Of a stretch of DNA of 64,000 nucleotides, positions 26,325 to 35,069 are shown piece after piece. The notes beneath the pieces are model-generated. The model did not search any database and had not been told where the DNA came from. It saw nothing but the letters and a program-made list of their open reading frames with translations. This DNA comes from WJKG01 sp964627305. Its GTDB lineage: Bacteria; Zixibacteria; MSB-5A5; GN15; FEB-12. Within the stretch, counting starts at the first letter, position 1. Each line of letters opens with the position of its first letter. Made by a program: the position numbers and the translations under genes. The DNA lies in contig CAZVHP010000007.1 of the NCBI GenBank assembly GCA_964627305.1, positions 109,872 through 173,871 on the forward strand, given 5' to 3'.

Positions 26325-26810
26325 TCAGGGTTTGATTTCGACCCAGTTTCGGGCGGGAAACAGGTCGAGTTCGTTGGTGATCTTGTCGATGGCCATACGG
26401 AGGTTGTCCCAGCTCACGAGGTGTCTTGCCCGTTTAGGGGCCAGCCATCGGTACTCGGAGTTTTCGGGTGAGAGTTTGACCTCGACATCCTCGTCGACGA
26501 CGGCCACGACCAGGGGGAGAATCCAGATTTCGTCGAATTCCGGCTCGTAGAAGTGCACCAGGTGTTCGGTGGCCCAGATGGAGTTTGGCGTCAGGGATGT
26601 TTCCTCCTGCATTTCTCTTACGACGACCTGGGCGACGGTTTCGTCACCGTTCTTGCTGCCGGTCATGAAGCCCCAGTAGCCGCCGTAGGATTGGCCTTCG
26701 GCGCGCTTGAGGATGAGGAATTGCCAGCCATCGTAGTCGTTCTTGACGACGGCGACATTAACTCCGGGCGAAGAGATCTTGATATTGGTTCTTTCTTTTT
26801 CCCTGGCCAT
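26325..26810 (-). CDS. Nudix hydrolase
   Basis: A 161-residue Nudix protein. The Nudix box is GSKNGDETVAQVVVREMQEETSL near residues 51-73, with the REx2EE core intact. The surroundings (FLILKRAEGQSYGGYWGFMTG, LPLVVAVVDEDVEVKLSPENSEYRWL) resemble the dihydroneopterin triphosphate/dATP pyrophosphatase group. That group can serve folate synthesis (NudB). Between panC and panD; no pathway link is obvious. The substrate is inferred. Confidence 0.85.
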   Translation of the reverse strand: MAREKERTNIKISSPGVNVAVVKNDYDGWQFLILKRAEGQSYGGYWGFMTGSKNGDETVAQVVVREMQEETSLTPNSIWATEHLVHFYEPEFDEIWILPLVVAVVDEDVEVKLSPENSEYRWLAPKRARHLVSWDNLRMAIDKITNELDLFPARNWVEIKP

Positions 26811-26935
26811 TTTTTGTCACGCTCTCCATGAGCACCGGCGTTGGCATCGGGCCTCCGCGTGGGCAGTTTCGGTTGTCAGGTAATGTAATCAGGATACGCA
26901 GGTGGTCAATGGCAAATTGCGTGGTCGGCGCCGAT

Positions 26936-27778
26936 TTATCCGAGGGGCATATTGTCGATGAGGCGGACACGGTGGACAACCGCGGCAACCGAGCAGACGG
27001 TGTTGTGGTCAGCGCGCGGTCGGGGGGTGAGGGTATGTCGGTCGTTGAAGGCTATGTAGTGGATGTCGGCATCGGGGCAGATATTCAGGATTTCCGCGCG
27101 AACGGCCTTTGTCAGGCGTGTGGTCGAGGTGACGTTCCGGGCGAACAGGGTGCGGGCACGGCGGAGGCCCTGGTAGAGGCAGACCGCCTGGCGGCGTTGT
27201 TCGGGTCCGAGGTAGGCGTTGCGGGAGGACATGGCCAGGCCGTCTTTCTCGCGTCGGGTTGGGGCGATGATCAGCTTGATGGGATAGTTGAGATCATGGG
27301 CCATGCGCATGAGGACGACCGCCTGCTGAAAGTCCTTCTGGCCGAAGACGGCGATATCAGGGCGGACGATGTTGAACAGTTTGCTGACGACGGTGGTCAC
27401 GCCGCGAAAGTGACCGGGACGGCAGGCTCCCTCAAGAACGCGCGAGAGCTGTTCGACTTCGACCCGGGTCTGGAAGCTGTCGGGGTACATCTGACGGGCA
27501 TCGGGCATGAAGAGAATGTCGGCCCCTGATTGGCGCAATTTGAGGCGGTCGCCTTTCACGTCGCGGGGATACCGCCGGAGATCTTCGTCGGGGCCGAACT
27601 GTGCGGGGTTGACGAAGATGGAGGCGACAACAGCATCAGCGGCCTTTCTGGCGCGTTTGACCAGCGAGAGATGCCCATCGTGCAGATAGCCCATAGTGGG
27701 AACAAGGGCGATGGTTCCGTTGCGGGAAAGCTCGCGGGCAGTGCGCTGCATGGTTCGGATGGACGTGATGGTCTTCAT
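26936..27778 (-). CDS. panC: Pantoate-beta-alanine ligase
   Basis: PanC condenses pantoate with beta-alanine using ATP. The 280-residue protein begins MKTITSIRTMQ, the normal PanC start, so I chose ATG 27778 over a TTG at 27814. Motifs: VPTMGYLHDGHLSLV (HIGH-like), ASIFVNPAQFGPDEDLRRYPRD, FGQKDFQQAVVLMRM and LAMSSRNAYL (KMSKS-like). With panD it gives two steps of the pantothenate pathway; panB is not in the window. Confidence 0.96.
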   Translation of the reverse strand: MKTITSIRTMQRTARELSRNGTIALVPTMGYLHDGHLSLVKRARKAADAVVASIFVNPAQFGPDEDLRRYPRDVKGDRLKLRQSGADILFMPDARQMYPDSFQTRVEVEQLSRVLEGACRPGHFRGVTTVVSKLFNIVRPDIAVFGQKDFQQAVVLMRMAHDLNYPIKLIIAPTRREKDGLAMSSRNAYLGPEQRRQAVCLYQGLRRARTLFARNVTSTTRLTKAVRAEILNICPDADIHYIAFNDRHTLTPRPRADHNTVCSVAAVVHRVRLIDNMPLG

Positions 27779-27810
27779 AAGGCCGAATAAACGACGGCGG
27801 CGGTCCGGGG

Positions 27811-28554
27811 TCAAGTACGCCGTTCCTTGCTGGCGCGGTGCACGAGCACGTATTCGCGGGCAGTGCGGCCAAGCTGATGGGCAAGGTCGACGGAGAGATG
27901 GACCTCATCGAGATAGCGCGGGTCGAGGTAGTGGTCGTCGCCGAAGGTAGCCTCGATCACCGCCAGGTCGGCATCCTTGACGAGGGTCTTAAGTTCGTTG
28001 CACATCCCGCTGTCGCCGGTGATAGCGATGGTATCCTGTCCCGCGGTGACGCGATATCCGTAGGCCGGGATGGGCGGAAGAATAACACCATCGGCACGCG
28101 ATCCGGCGTGACAGACCGGGTAGGCCTCGATAGTCATTGCGGCGAACGACAGCGGATCGTGCGGTGCGATATGCCGGCGGATGATCGGGTACGGGATGGT
28201 GTCAGGGTAGCACTTCTCAAAGGTATCGACGATTCCCCAGATTTCGGTGCAGTTGGCCGGTCCTGCCACCAGGAAGGACTTGGTACGGCCGAGCATGCGC
28301 AGGAAACCGAGCAGCGAGTACAGGCCGCCGATGTGATCATAATGGCCGTGCGTAACCAAAAGACCCTGAAGATGGATTGTGCTGAGCTGTTGCGCAAGGT
28401 AGTCGCGGAGGGCACCATCGCCGCAATCGAAGAGCAACGAGGCGCTCTCGTGGGTGATCATGATCTGTTGCGCAACACCGGCTCGAGAGAAAAGTCCGAG
28501 TACGCGGGCGGACTTGCCCTGCCAGGAGAATTGTCCGTCATCGGGAATAATCAT
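27811..28554 (-). CDS. Metallo-beta-lactamase-fold hydrolase, RNase Z-like
   Basis: A 247-residue MBL-fold protein. The metal site HGHYDHIGGL lies near residue 64, with later ligands in VCHAGSRADG, ITGDSG and HLS/LVH near the end. The layout GDSGMCNELKTLVKDADLAVIEATFGDD recalls tRNase Z and related phosphodiesterases but the long flexible arm of RNase Z is absent. I took ATG 28554 (MIIPDDGQFSW); the frame runs on to 29043 but that part overlaps lolC and its promoter and looks non-coding. Substrate unknown. Confidence 0.8.
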   Translation of the reverse strand: MIIPDDGQFSWQGKSARVLGLFSRAGVAQQIMITHESASLLFDCGDGALRDYLAQQLSTIHLQGLLVTHGHYDHIGGLYSLLGFLRMLGRTKSFLVAGPANCTEIWGIVDTFEKCYPDTIPYPIIRRHIAPHDPLSFAAMTIEAYPVCHAGSRADGVILPPIPAYGYRVTAGQDTIAITGDSGMCNELKTLVKDADLAVIEATFGDDHYLDPRYLDEVHLSVDLAHQLGRTAREYVLVHRASKERRT

Positions 28555-28589
28555 GGGGGGTTGGCTGCCTCGTTTGTGGACGAAACTGA

Positions 28590-28618
28590 TTGTTATACAT
28601 AGACCCGAACAGTATAAT
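28590..28618 (+). promoter_or_regulatory. Promoter of the lolC-lolD-mcsA-mcsB-clpC cluster
   Basis: TTGTTA (28590-28595), 17-nt spacer, perfect TATAAT (28613-28618). The lolC ATG is at 28627, 8 nt after the -10 box, and there is no Shine-Dalgarno, so the transcript should be leaderless. Confidence 0.7.
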
Positions 28619-28626
28619 GGCTGCGT

Positions 28627-29856
28627 ATGGGTTATGAAAGGTTTATAGCGGGGCGCTATATGCGCTCCGGCCAGTATTTCACATCGGTGGCGACCTGGAT
28701 CACTATTTTGGGAGTGACGGTCGGTGTGGCGGTGGTGTGTTTTGTGATGTCCATGCACAACGGGTTTGAGACGGAGATCCGCACTCGTTTGCTGGGGACG
28801 ACATCGCACATCTCGATTTTCCCGCTGTCCGGTGGGTTGATTCATGACTATGAGGCGTTGATCGACACGGTTGAGACGGTGGAGCATGTGGTGGCCGCCT
28901 CGCCGTTCATTTATTATAAGGCAGCGATTTCGTCGGCGTCGGCCGGGGATGGTGTGATAGTGCGTGGGATTGATGCCGAGGCGGAGGCGCGGACGTCGAA
29001 TCTGGCGGAGAGCATTGTGGCCGGGGCGTACACGTTCGGGCATCAGGTGGATGCCGAGGGTGACAGTATCCCGGGGATAATCGTGGGCTCGTACATCGCG
29101 GATCGCATGGGGGTGTTTCTGGGTGATCCGATGGTGATGTATTCGTTGCGGGGAGAGGACCTTCGGATGAACACGCGGCCGCGGATCGGCAAGTTTTACG
29201 TGGCGGGGCTATTCGAGACGGGAATGTATGAGTTCGATGCCAACCTGGTGTATATTTCTCTGGCCTCGGCGCAGGATTTGTTCCGCACCGGGGATGGGGC
29301 AACGGCGGTTCATTTGAAGTTGACGGACATCCAGTTGGCGCAGCAGGTGGCGCCGAAGATCGATTCGCTGCTGGGGCACCGCTACGATGTAGTCCCTTGG
29401 TATGTGCTTCACAAGAACATTTTTTCGTGGATCGCGCTGGAGAAGCAGATTCTGTTTCTTGGGTTCATATTGATTGTGCTGGTGGCGGCGTTTTCGATTA
29501 TCTCCAGTCTGACGATGCTGGTGCTGGAGAAGCGGGCGGAGATAGGCATTCTCAAGGCGATGGGTTCGATGCCGGGATCTGTGCGTAAGATATTTATCTA
29601 TAAGGGGTTAACGATTGGACTTGGGGGAGTTTTGGGGGGCTGGATACTGGCCTGGGCAGCGGCGTGGGTTCAGAACCGGTACGCGGTGATATCATTGCCG
29701 CCGGACATTTATTTCATCAGTTATTTGCCGATTGAGACCCATGCGGTGGATTTCGTGCTGGCGGGGCTGGTGACGCTGGCGATCTGTTTTGTGACGGCGT
29801 TGTATCCGGCGCATCAGGCATCGCGGCTGTCGGTGATCGAGGTATTGAGACAATAA
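28627..29856 (+). CDS. lolC: LolC/LolE-type lipoprotein release permease
   Basis: A 409-residue inner-membrane permease that, with LolD, lifts lipoproteins from the inner membrane for transfer to the outer membrane. One N-terminal helix (ATWITILGVTVGVAVVCFVMS) is followed by a periplasmic MacB-like domain of about 220 residues, then three helices, with the cytoplasmic coupling segment LEKRAEIGILKAMGSMPGSVRKIFIYKG. It ends YPAHQASRLSVIEVLRQ as family members do. Only one permease gene is present, so the complex may be homodimeric. Confidence 0.93.
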   Translation: MGYERFIAGRYMRSGQYFTSVATWITILGVTVGVAVVCFVMSMHNGFETEIRTRLLGTTSHISIFPLSGGLIHDYEALIDTVETVEHVVAASPFIYYKAAISSASAGDGVIVRGIDAEAEARTSNLAESIVAGAYTFGHQVDAEGDSIPGIIVGSYIADRMGVFLGDPMVMYSLRGEDLRMNTRPRIGKFYVAGLFETGMYEFDANLVYISLASAQDLFRTGDGATAVHLKLTDIQLAQQVAPKIDSLLGHRYDVVPWYVLHKNIFSWIALEKQILFLGFILIVLVAAFSIISSLTMLVLEKRAEIGILKAMGSMPGSVRKIFIYKGLTIGLGGVLGGWILAWAAAWVQNRYAVISLPPDIYFISYLPIETHAVDFVLAGLVTLAICFVTALYPAHQASRLSVIEVLRQ

Positions 29857-29887
29857 AAGATTGCGGAGTATAGATTTAGCTAAACAA

Positions 29888-29956
29888 ATGGACAATTTGG
29901 GCGACAATATCAGTAGGCCGGAAACGGCTACCATAACCCTGAGCAGCGGACGCTAA
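29888..29956 (+). CDS. Possible 22-codon leader ORF before lolD
   Basis: ATG at 29888 opens a 22-residue frame whose TAA overlaps the lolD ATG as TAATG. That arrangement could couple translation. There is no clear Shine-Dalgarno and the peptide (MDNLGDNISRPETATITLSS...) resembles nothing I know, so chance is a real alternative. Confidence 0.25.
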   Translation: MDNLGDNISRPETATITLSSGR

Positions 29957-30660
29957 TGGACACCACGCCGACCATCCTGAGTGCAAGAGCAGTGAGCCGT
30001 GAATTCACGACGCCGAAGGCGACGCTTCGGGTGTTGGAGGAGATTTCGCTGGATGTTATGCGGGGTGAGATGGTAGCTGTGACGGGGGCTTCCGGGGTGG
30101 GAAAATCAACGTTGCTGCACATTCTTGGGGGGCTGGATCATCCGACAGCGGGAGAGGTGGTAGTTGACGGGGAGTCATTGCGGAGCAAGAGTGTCAGGGA
30201 ACTGGCCCGTTTTCGCAACGAGCGGATAGGGTTTGTGTTTCAGTTTCACTATCTGCTGGATGATTTTTCGGCGCTGGAGAATGTTATGATGCCGATGCTT
30301 ATCGCCGGGAAGCGTCCGGAGGTGGCGAGAGAGAGGGCGGAACTGCTGCTTGCCGATGTCGGTTTAACAGACAGGACAAGCCATCGCCCGAGAGAGCTTT
30401 CCGGCGGTGAACAACAGCGGGTGGCTGTCGCGCGGGCGCTGGCCAACAATCCGGATGTGGTGTTAGCCGATGAGCCATCGGGGAATCTCGACACGAGGAC
30501 GGGCCGCCACCTTCACGACCTTCTGTTCGACCTTAACCAGCACAAACAGATGACTTTCGTGATAGCGACTCACGACCGGGAATTGGCGGGCCGATGCCAC
30601 AGAGAACTGGGGATCATTGAGGGGTCCCTGAAGCAGCAACGTCATGACTCTGGAGAGTGA
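29956..30660 (+). CDS. lolD: LolD-type lipoprotein release ATPase
   Basis: A 234-residue ABC ATPase with all motifs: Walker A GASGVGKSTLL near residue 43, Q-loop FVFQFHYLLDDFSALENV, signature LSGGEQQRVAVARAL, Walker B DVVLADEPSGNLD and switch ATHD. FHYLLxxFxALENVMMP is typical of LolD. It contrasts with the degenerate FtsE in the same window. It lies 99 bp after lolC, and the mcsA start follows within a few bases, so all five genes can be one operon. Confidence 0.93.
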   Translation: MDTTPTILSARAVSREFTTPKATLRVLEEISLDVMRGEMVAVTGASGVGKSTLLHILGGLDHPTAGEVVVDGESLRSKSVRELARFRNERIGFVFQFHYLLDDFSALENVMMPMLIAGKRPEVARERAELLLADVGLTDRTSHRPRELSGGEQQRVAVARALANNPDVVLADEPSGNLDTRTGRHLHDLLFDLNQHKQMTFVIATHDRELAGRCHRELGIIEGSLKQQRHDSGE

Positions 30661-30666
30661 TTGACC

Positions 30667-31212
30667 ATGATGTGCCAGGATTGCGGGAAGACGGAAGCCG
30701 TCGTTCATTTGACGCAGATTGTGAATAACAAGAAGACGACGCTCGCGCTGTGCAAGGATTGCGCAGAGAAGCGGGGGTTTCATTCGCCGCTGGACAATGT
30801 TCCGTTCCCGCTGGCGGAGATTCTCTCGGGCATGGCCCAGCACCTGCCGGTGACGACGGAGGAGGGAAGCAAGGATACGACGGCGTGTCCTCGTTGCGGG
30901 TTGACGTTCCAGGAGTTCACGCGTCAGGGGCGTTTTGGTTGTGGTGACTGCTACGGTGCCTTTCGTCACCGGCTGGAGACGATCATGCGCAAGATTCACG
31001 GTGCCTCGCTGCACCGGGGTCGGACGCCTTCTCAGATGACGGGTGAACAAGGGCAAGAGGAAACGGCAAAAGTGTCGATAAGAGAAGAAGAACGGCTCCG
31101 CAGCGAGTTACAGAAGGCAATCAACCATGAGGATTTTGAGCGAGCGGCGGAGATTCGCGACAAATTGAAGATGATTCAGCATGAGCTGGCAGAGCACAAC
31201 GACGTGAAGTGA
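30667..31212 (+). CDS. mcsA: McsA-like zinc-finger/UVR protein
   Basis: A 181-residue protein with two pairs of CxxC (CQDC ... CKDC at residues 3-39; CPRC ... CGDC near 77-97) and a C-terminal UVR domain (LQKAINHEDFERAAEIRDKL). McsA activates the arginine kinase McsB and links it to ClpC. It is followed 13 bp later by mcsB. I took ATG 30667; a TTG at 30661 would touch the lolD stop, and GGAG lies about 11 nt before the ATG. Confidence 0.92.
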   Translation: MMCQDCGKTEAVVHLTQIVNNKKTTLALCKDCAEKRGFHSPLDNVPFPLAEILSGMAQHLPVTTEEGSKDTTACPRCGLTFQEFTRQGRFGCGDCYGAFRHRLETIMRKIHGASLHRGRTPSQMTGEQGQEETAKVSIREEERLRSELQKAINHEDFERAAEIRDKLKMIQHELAEHNDVK

Positions 31213-31225
31213 AGGGGCAGAACAG

Positions 31226-32293
31226 GTGAGTACGATGTTCGAAGAGATGGCCAAGAGTTCGGCTGCCTGGTTAAGCGGTAAGGGTGAAGAAGCACCGGTT
31301 GTGCTCTCGAGCCGTGTGCGTTTGGCGCGAAACATCGCCGGCTGCAATTATCCGTCCTCGGCCGATGCGGAGACCAAGAAGCGAGTCATCAACTATTTTG
31401 ATTCCACGGTTTCGCGATCGAAGCTGTTGTCGGACGGTTACTATTTCAAGGCAGCGGATATCGATGAGCTGGACAAGCATTTTCTGATCGAACGGCACCT
31501 GATATCGCCGCCTTTTCTTTCCGGAGATATGTCGAAGGCGGTGTATATTGATCAGGCTGAGCGGATATCGATCATGGTCAACGAGGAGGATCATCTTCGG
31601 ATTCAGGCGCTGGCGCCGGGGCTTGATCCGGAGGGTGCATTTGAGCTGGCAACCCGTCACGAGGCGGAGATCGGTCGGTATATTGAGTTTGATTACGATC
31701 GTGACTTCGGCTATTTGACTGCCTGTCCGACGAATGCCGGGACGGGGATGCGGGCCTCGGTGCTGATTCATCTGCCGGGTCTGGTGTTGACCAAGGATAT
31801 TGAGAAGGTGGTGACGAGCATAACCCATTCGGGTTTGATCGTGCGCGGCTTCTATGGTGAGGGGACGGACGTATTGGGGAATCTTTTCCAGGTATCGAAT
31901 CAGAATACGCTGGGGGTATCGGAGGAGGAGATACTCAGGAAGATCAGCCAGGTGACGCGTGACATACTCGAGAGTGAGTCGGCGGCGCGTCAGCGTCTGA
32001 TAGACGAGGCGCAGGACATGGTTGAGGATAAGATTTGGCGGGCATACGGTATATTGTGTAATGCTCGTGTGCTGACCAGTGAGGAGGTAATGAACCTGCT
32101 TTCGGCGGTTCGGCTGGGGCGGGCGATGAATATCATCGATTTTCTGGATATTGCGTTGATCAATGAGATTCTGCTGCTGTCGCAGCCGGCGCATTTGCAG
32201 AAGTATTACGGGGCAGAGATGGACCACAACCGTCGTGATTTCGTTCGTGCCCAGATGGTGCGGGAGAAACTACGGAACACCAAACCGCAGTAG
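31226..32293 (+). CDS. mcsB: Protein-arginine kinase McsB
   Basis: A 355-residue phosphagen-kinase-fold enzyme that phosphorylates arginines on proteins and marks them for ClpC-ClpP. Nucleotide and substrate motifs: SSRVRLARN (28-36), NEEDHLRIQ (118-126), CPTNAGTGMRASVLIHLP near 170, and RQRLID with the arginines of the pArg-binding allosteric region near 255. Length equals that of Firmicutes McsB. GTG 31226 is used; an ATG 3 codons on is the alternative. Between mcsA and clpC; the usual repressor gene ctsR is absent. Confidence 0.94.
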   Translation: MSTMFEEMAKSSAAWLSGKGEEAPVVLSSRVRLARNIAGCNYPSSADAETKKRVINYFDSTVSRSKLLSDGYYFKAADIDELDKHFLIERHLISPPFLSGDMSKAVYIDQAERISIMVNEEDHLRIQALAPGLDPEGAFELATRHEAEIGRYIEFDYDRDFGYLTACPTNAGTGMRASVLIHLPGLVLTKDIEKVVTSITHSGLIVRGFYGEGTDVLGNLFQVSNQNTLGVSEEEILRKISQVTRDILESESAARQRLIDEAQDMVEDKIWRAYGILCNARVLTSEEVMNLLSAVRLGRAMNIIDFLDIALINEILLLSQPAHLQKYYGAEMDHNRRDFVRAQMVREKLRNTKPQ

Positions 32294-32362
32294 GGTGTTG
32301 AAAAGGTGGTCACCCTTTGGTTGAGAAGTGTGTGATGTGAATACATGGAAGGATGATGTGCC

Positions 32363-34831
32363 ATGAATGAGATGTTTACGGAAAGTGCCAGGAAGGCTAT
32401 TGAATATGCTCGCGATGAAGCGGCCCGGCTGCGGCACGACTACATTGGCACCGAGCATCTCTTGTTGGGGTTGATCCGTCTGGGCGAAGGCCGGTCGGTG
32501 GAGATCCTGGCCAATCTGGGACTGGACCTGACAGACCTGAGGCAGTCGATCGAGGAAGTTGTCCAGCCGTCGGGTGGTACCATGACGATGGGGCAGTTGC
32601 CGTTGACTGCGCGTGCCAAGAAGACGCTTGAGGTTTCGGGGCAGGAAGCGCGGGCACTCAAGTCGAAGGATATCGACACCGAGCATTTGCTGTTGGCGCT
32701 GCTGAAGGATGAGGAGGGTGTTGCGGCGCAGGTGTTGACGACTTATGACATCGACTACAAGGAGGCGTACGAGGAGCTGAAGAATATTCAGAGCGGTCGG
32801 CCGTCCTCATTTAAGAAGAAGCGCAAGAAGTCGAAGACGCCGGCTTTGGACCATTTTGGTCGTGACCTGACCGAGCTGGCTCGGCGGGGCAAGCTTGATC
32901 CGATTGTCGGTCGGATGACGGAGATCGAGCGGGTCGCGCAAGTGCTTTCGCGTCGCAAGAAGAACAACCCGGTGTTGATTGGTGAACCGGGAGTTGGCAA
33001 GACGGCGATTGTTGAGGGGCTGGCGCAGCGCATAGTTGAGAACAAGGTTCCGCAGACGCTGGAGAACAAGCGTCTGGTGACACTGGATATGGCATCATTG
33101 GTGGCCGGTACGAAGTACCGGGGCCAGTTCGAGGAACGTTTGAAGGCGGTGCTGACGGAGATCATCAACTCCGAGGATGTGATCATTTTCATCGACGAGA
33201 TTCACACGATTGTCGGAGCGGGTGGGGCTGAGGGTTCGCTGGATGCCTCGAACATCTTCAAGCCCTCGCTGGCTCGTGGGGAGTTGCGGTGTATTGGCGC
33301 GACGACGATGAACGAGTACCGCAAGTACATTGAGAAGGATGGGGCGCTGGATCGTCGTTTCCAGACGGTGATGGTCGATCCACCGAGTGAAGAAGATACG
33401 ATCAGGATTCTCAAGGGGCTTCGTCCCCGTTACGAGGAGCACCACAAGCTGGTGATATCGGATGAGGCGATCGACGCGGCGGTGCGCATGTCGAACCGTT
33501 ACATTTCCGGCAAGTTTCAGCCTGACAAGGCGATCGATCTGATTGATGAGGCCGGTTCGCGGGCGCATTTGTCGACGTATACTCGTCCTGAGGAGTTCGC
33601 CCGGACTGAACAGGAGATCACGGACCTGCAGCAGAAGAAGGAGCAGTCGGTAAAGAACCAGGCGTTCGAGTCGGCGGCGCAGCTCCGTGATGAGATCAAG
33701 GCGAAGAAGGAACAGCTGGCGGAGATGATCAAGGAATGGGAAGAGAAGCGGGACAAGGAGCGTATCACGCTGTCGTCCGATGACGTCGCCTATGTGCTGG
33801 CGAAGATCACGGGCATACCGCTGTTCCGACTGGAGGAGAACGAATCGAAGCGTCTGTTGCGGATGGAAGAGGAACTGCAGAAGAAGATTATCGGCCAGGA
33901 TGAAGCGATAACGGTGATTTCGAAGGCCTTGCGGCGTTCGCGTGCCGGGCTTGGTGATCCGCGTCGTCCGATTGGTTCTTTCATGTTCCTTGGCCCGACG
34001 GGTGTCGGGAAGACGGAGCTGGCCCGGGTGCTGGCGGAGTTTCTGTTCGAGGACAGCGACAGCCTGATTCGTATCGACATGTCGGAGTATATGGAGAAGT
34101 TTGCGGTCAGCCGTCTGATCGGTGCGCCTCCGGGCTATGTCGGGTACGAAGAGGGTGGTCAGTTGACTGAGAAGGTGCGACGCAAGCCGTATTCGGTGGT
34201 GCTGCTCGATGAGATCGAGAAGGCGCACCCGGATGTGTTCAATATCCTGCTGCAGTTGATGGATGATGGTTCTCTGACGGACAGTTTCGGCCGCAAAGTC
34301 GACTTCCGCAATACGGTCGTTATCATGACCTCGAATATCGGGACGCGGGAGCTTCGCGATGTCAAGACGGTGGGATTCGACGCTCAGGAGGTTGATCACA
34401 ATTTTGACACGATGAGCAAGAAGATCAAGGATTCGCTCAAGAAGGTTTTCAACCCCGAGTTGCTGAACCGTATTGACGCCACATTGATCTTCCATGAGCT
34501 GTCCCGCGATCACATCAAGGAGATCATCGACATTCTGATGCACGAGATCGCCGAGCGCATGGCGGAGAAGGGTATCAGTTTCACGCTGACGGAGAAGGCT
34601 CGGGATTGGTTGGCGGACAAGGGGTACGATCCGTCGTTTGGCGCTCGTCCGCTCAAGCGGGCGCTGCAGACGTATCTGGAGGATCCGATGGCCGAGGAGA
34701 TTCTTCGCGGTCAGTATGGCGGCGATGTGAATATCCTGGTGGATGCCGGTGAGGAGGACCGGTTGGTGTTTACGTTCAACGCGAACACCGACGCAAAGAA
34801 TGAGGAGAGCGAGGAGCCGGCCAAGCGGTAG
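32363..34831 (+). CDS. clpC: ATP-dependent Clp protease ATP-binding subunit ClpC
   Basis: An 822-residue AAA+ unfoldase feeding ClpP. Two Clp-N repeats (1-145) bind adaptors and phosphoarginine. D1 has Walker A GEPGVGKT (207-214); the middle domain is the short ClpC form with a UVR motif (416-452); D2 has GPTGVGKT (544-551), and the C-terminal domain has the ClpP-loop region. Arginine-phosphorylated clients delivered by McsB are degraded by ClpCP. A terminator follows at 34858. The leader lacks a recognisable CtsR operator, so stress control must be different or come from the lolC promoter. Confidence 0.97.
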   Translation: MNEMFTESARKAIEYARDEAARLRHDYIGTEHLLLGLIRLGEGRSVEILANLGLDLTDLRQSIEEVVQPSGGTMTMGQLPLTARAKKTLEVSGQEARALKSKDIDTEHLLLALLKDEEGVAAQVLTTYDIDYKEAYEELKNIQSGRPSSFKKKRKKSKTPALDHFGRDLTELARRGKLDPIVGRMTEIERVAQVLSRRKKNNPVLIGEPGVGKTAIVEGLAQRIVENKVPQTLENKRLVTLDMASLVAGTKYRGQFEERLKAVLTEIINSEDVIIFIDEIHTIVGAGGAEGSLDASNIFKPSLARGELRCIGATTMNEYRKYIEKDGALDRRFQTVMVDPPSEEDTIRILKGLRPRYEEHHKLVISDEAIDAAVRMSNRYISGKFQPDKAIDLIDEAGSRAHLSTYTRPEEFARTEQEITDLQQKKEQSVKNQAFESAAQLRDEIKAKKEQLAEMIKEWEEKRDKERITLSSDDVAYVLAKITGIPLFRLEENESKRLLRMEEELQKKIIGQDEAITVISKALRRSRAGLGDPRRPIGSFMFLGPTGVGKTELARVLAEFLFEDSDSLIRIDMSEYMEKFAVSRLIGAPPGYVGYEEGGQLTEKVRRKPYSVVLLDEIEKAHPDVFNILLQLMDDGSLTDSFGRKVDFRNTVVIMTSNIGTRELRDVKTVGFDAQEVDHNFDTMSKKIKDSLKKVFNPELLNRIDATLIFHELSRDHIKEIIDILMHEIAERMAEKGISFTLTEKARDWLADKGYDPSFGARPLKRALQTYLEDPMAEEILRGQYGGDVNILVDAGEEDRLVFTFNANTDAKNEESEEPAKR

Positions 34832-34857
34832 GCTTGATGCATCGTTTCATAGATCCG

Positions 34858-34887
34858 AAAAGCTCGCTGGAGACGGCGGGCTTTTTG
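34858..34887 (+). terminator. Rho-independent terminator of the clpC operon
   Basis: AAAAGCTCGC (34858-34867) pairs with GCGGGCTTTT (34876-34885) with one G-U, loop of 8 nt, then a T run (34882-34886). It lies 26 bp after the clpC stop. Confidence 0.85.
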
Positions 34888-34947
34888 TTGTTTGTCTTGG
34901 TGCAGGTGATGACTGGACCGTAGCTTTCTCAAAACGAGACGGTTACC

Positions 34948-34986
34948 AAAAAACCGGATCACAATTGGTGTAGTTGTGTGATCCGG
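34948..34986 (-). terminator. Rho-independent terminator of the sigma/anti-sigma operon
   Basis: Perfect 10-bp inverted repeat CCGGATCACA / TGTGATCCGG with a 13-nt loop. On the minus strand it is followed by TTTTTT (34953-34948). It sits 83 bp past the anti-sigma stop, back to back with the clpC terminator. Confidence 0.85.
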
Positions 34987-35069
34987 CTGGCTATTGTATG
35001 CTGAGATGAGGCTGGGAGTATGTTTGCTCCTTTGGCCTCATCGATGATTCGGATGGCTTTCCATATCTT

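Noticed and set aside
28555..29043. N-terminal extension of the metallo-beta-lactamase-fold gene
   Set aside because: It overlaps lolC and its promoter on the other strand, and the conserved protein starts at MIIPDDG.
32294..32362. CtsR operator before clpC
   Set aside because: No GGTCAAA-type heptad pair is present; only a short GGTG/CACC inverted repeat is seen.
33095..34543. 482-codon minus-strand frame inside clpC
   Set aside because: Shadow of clpC; no ribosome site or recognisable domain.
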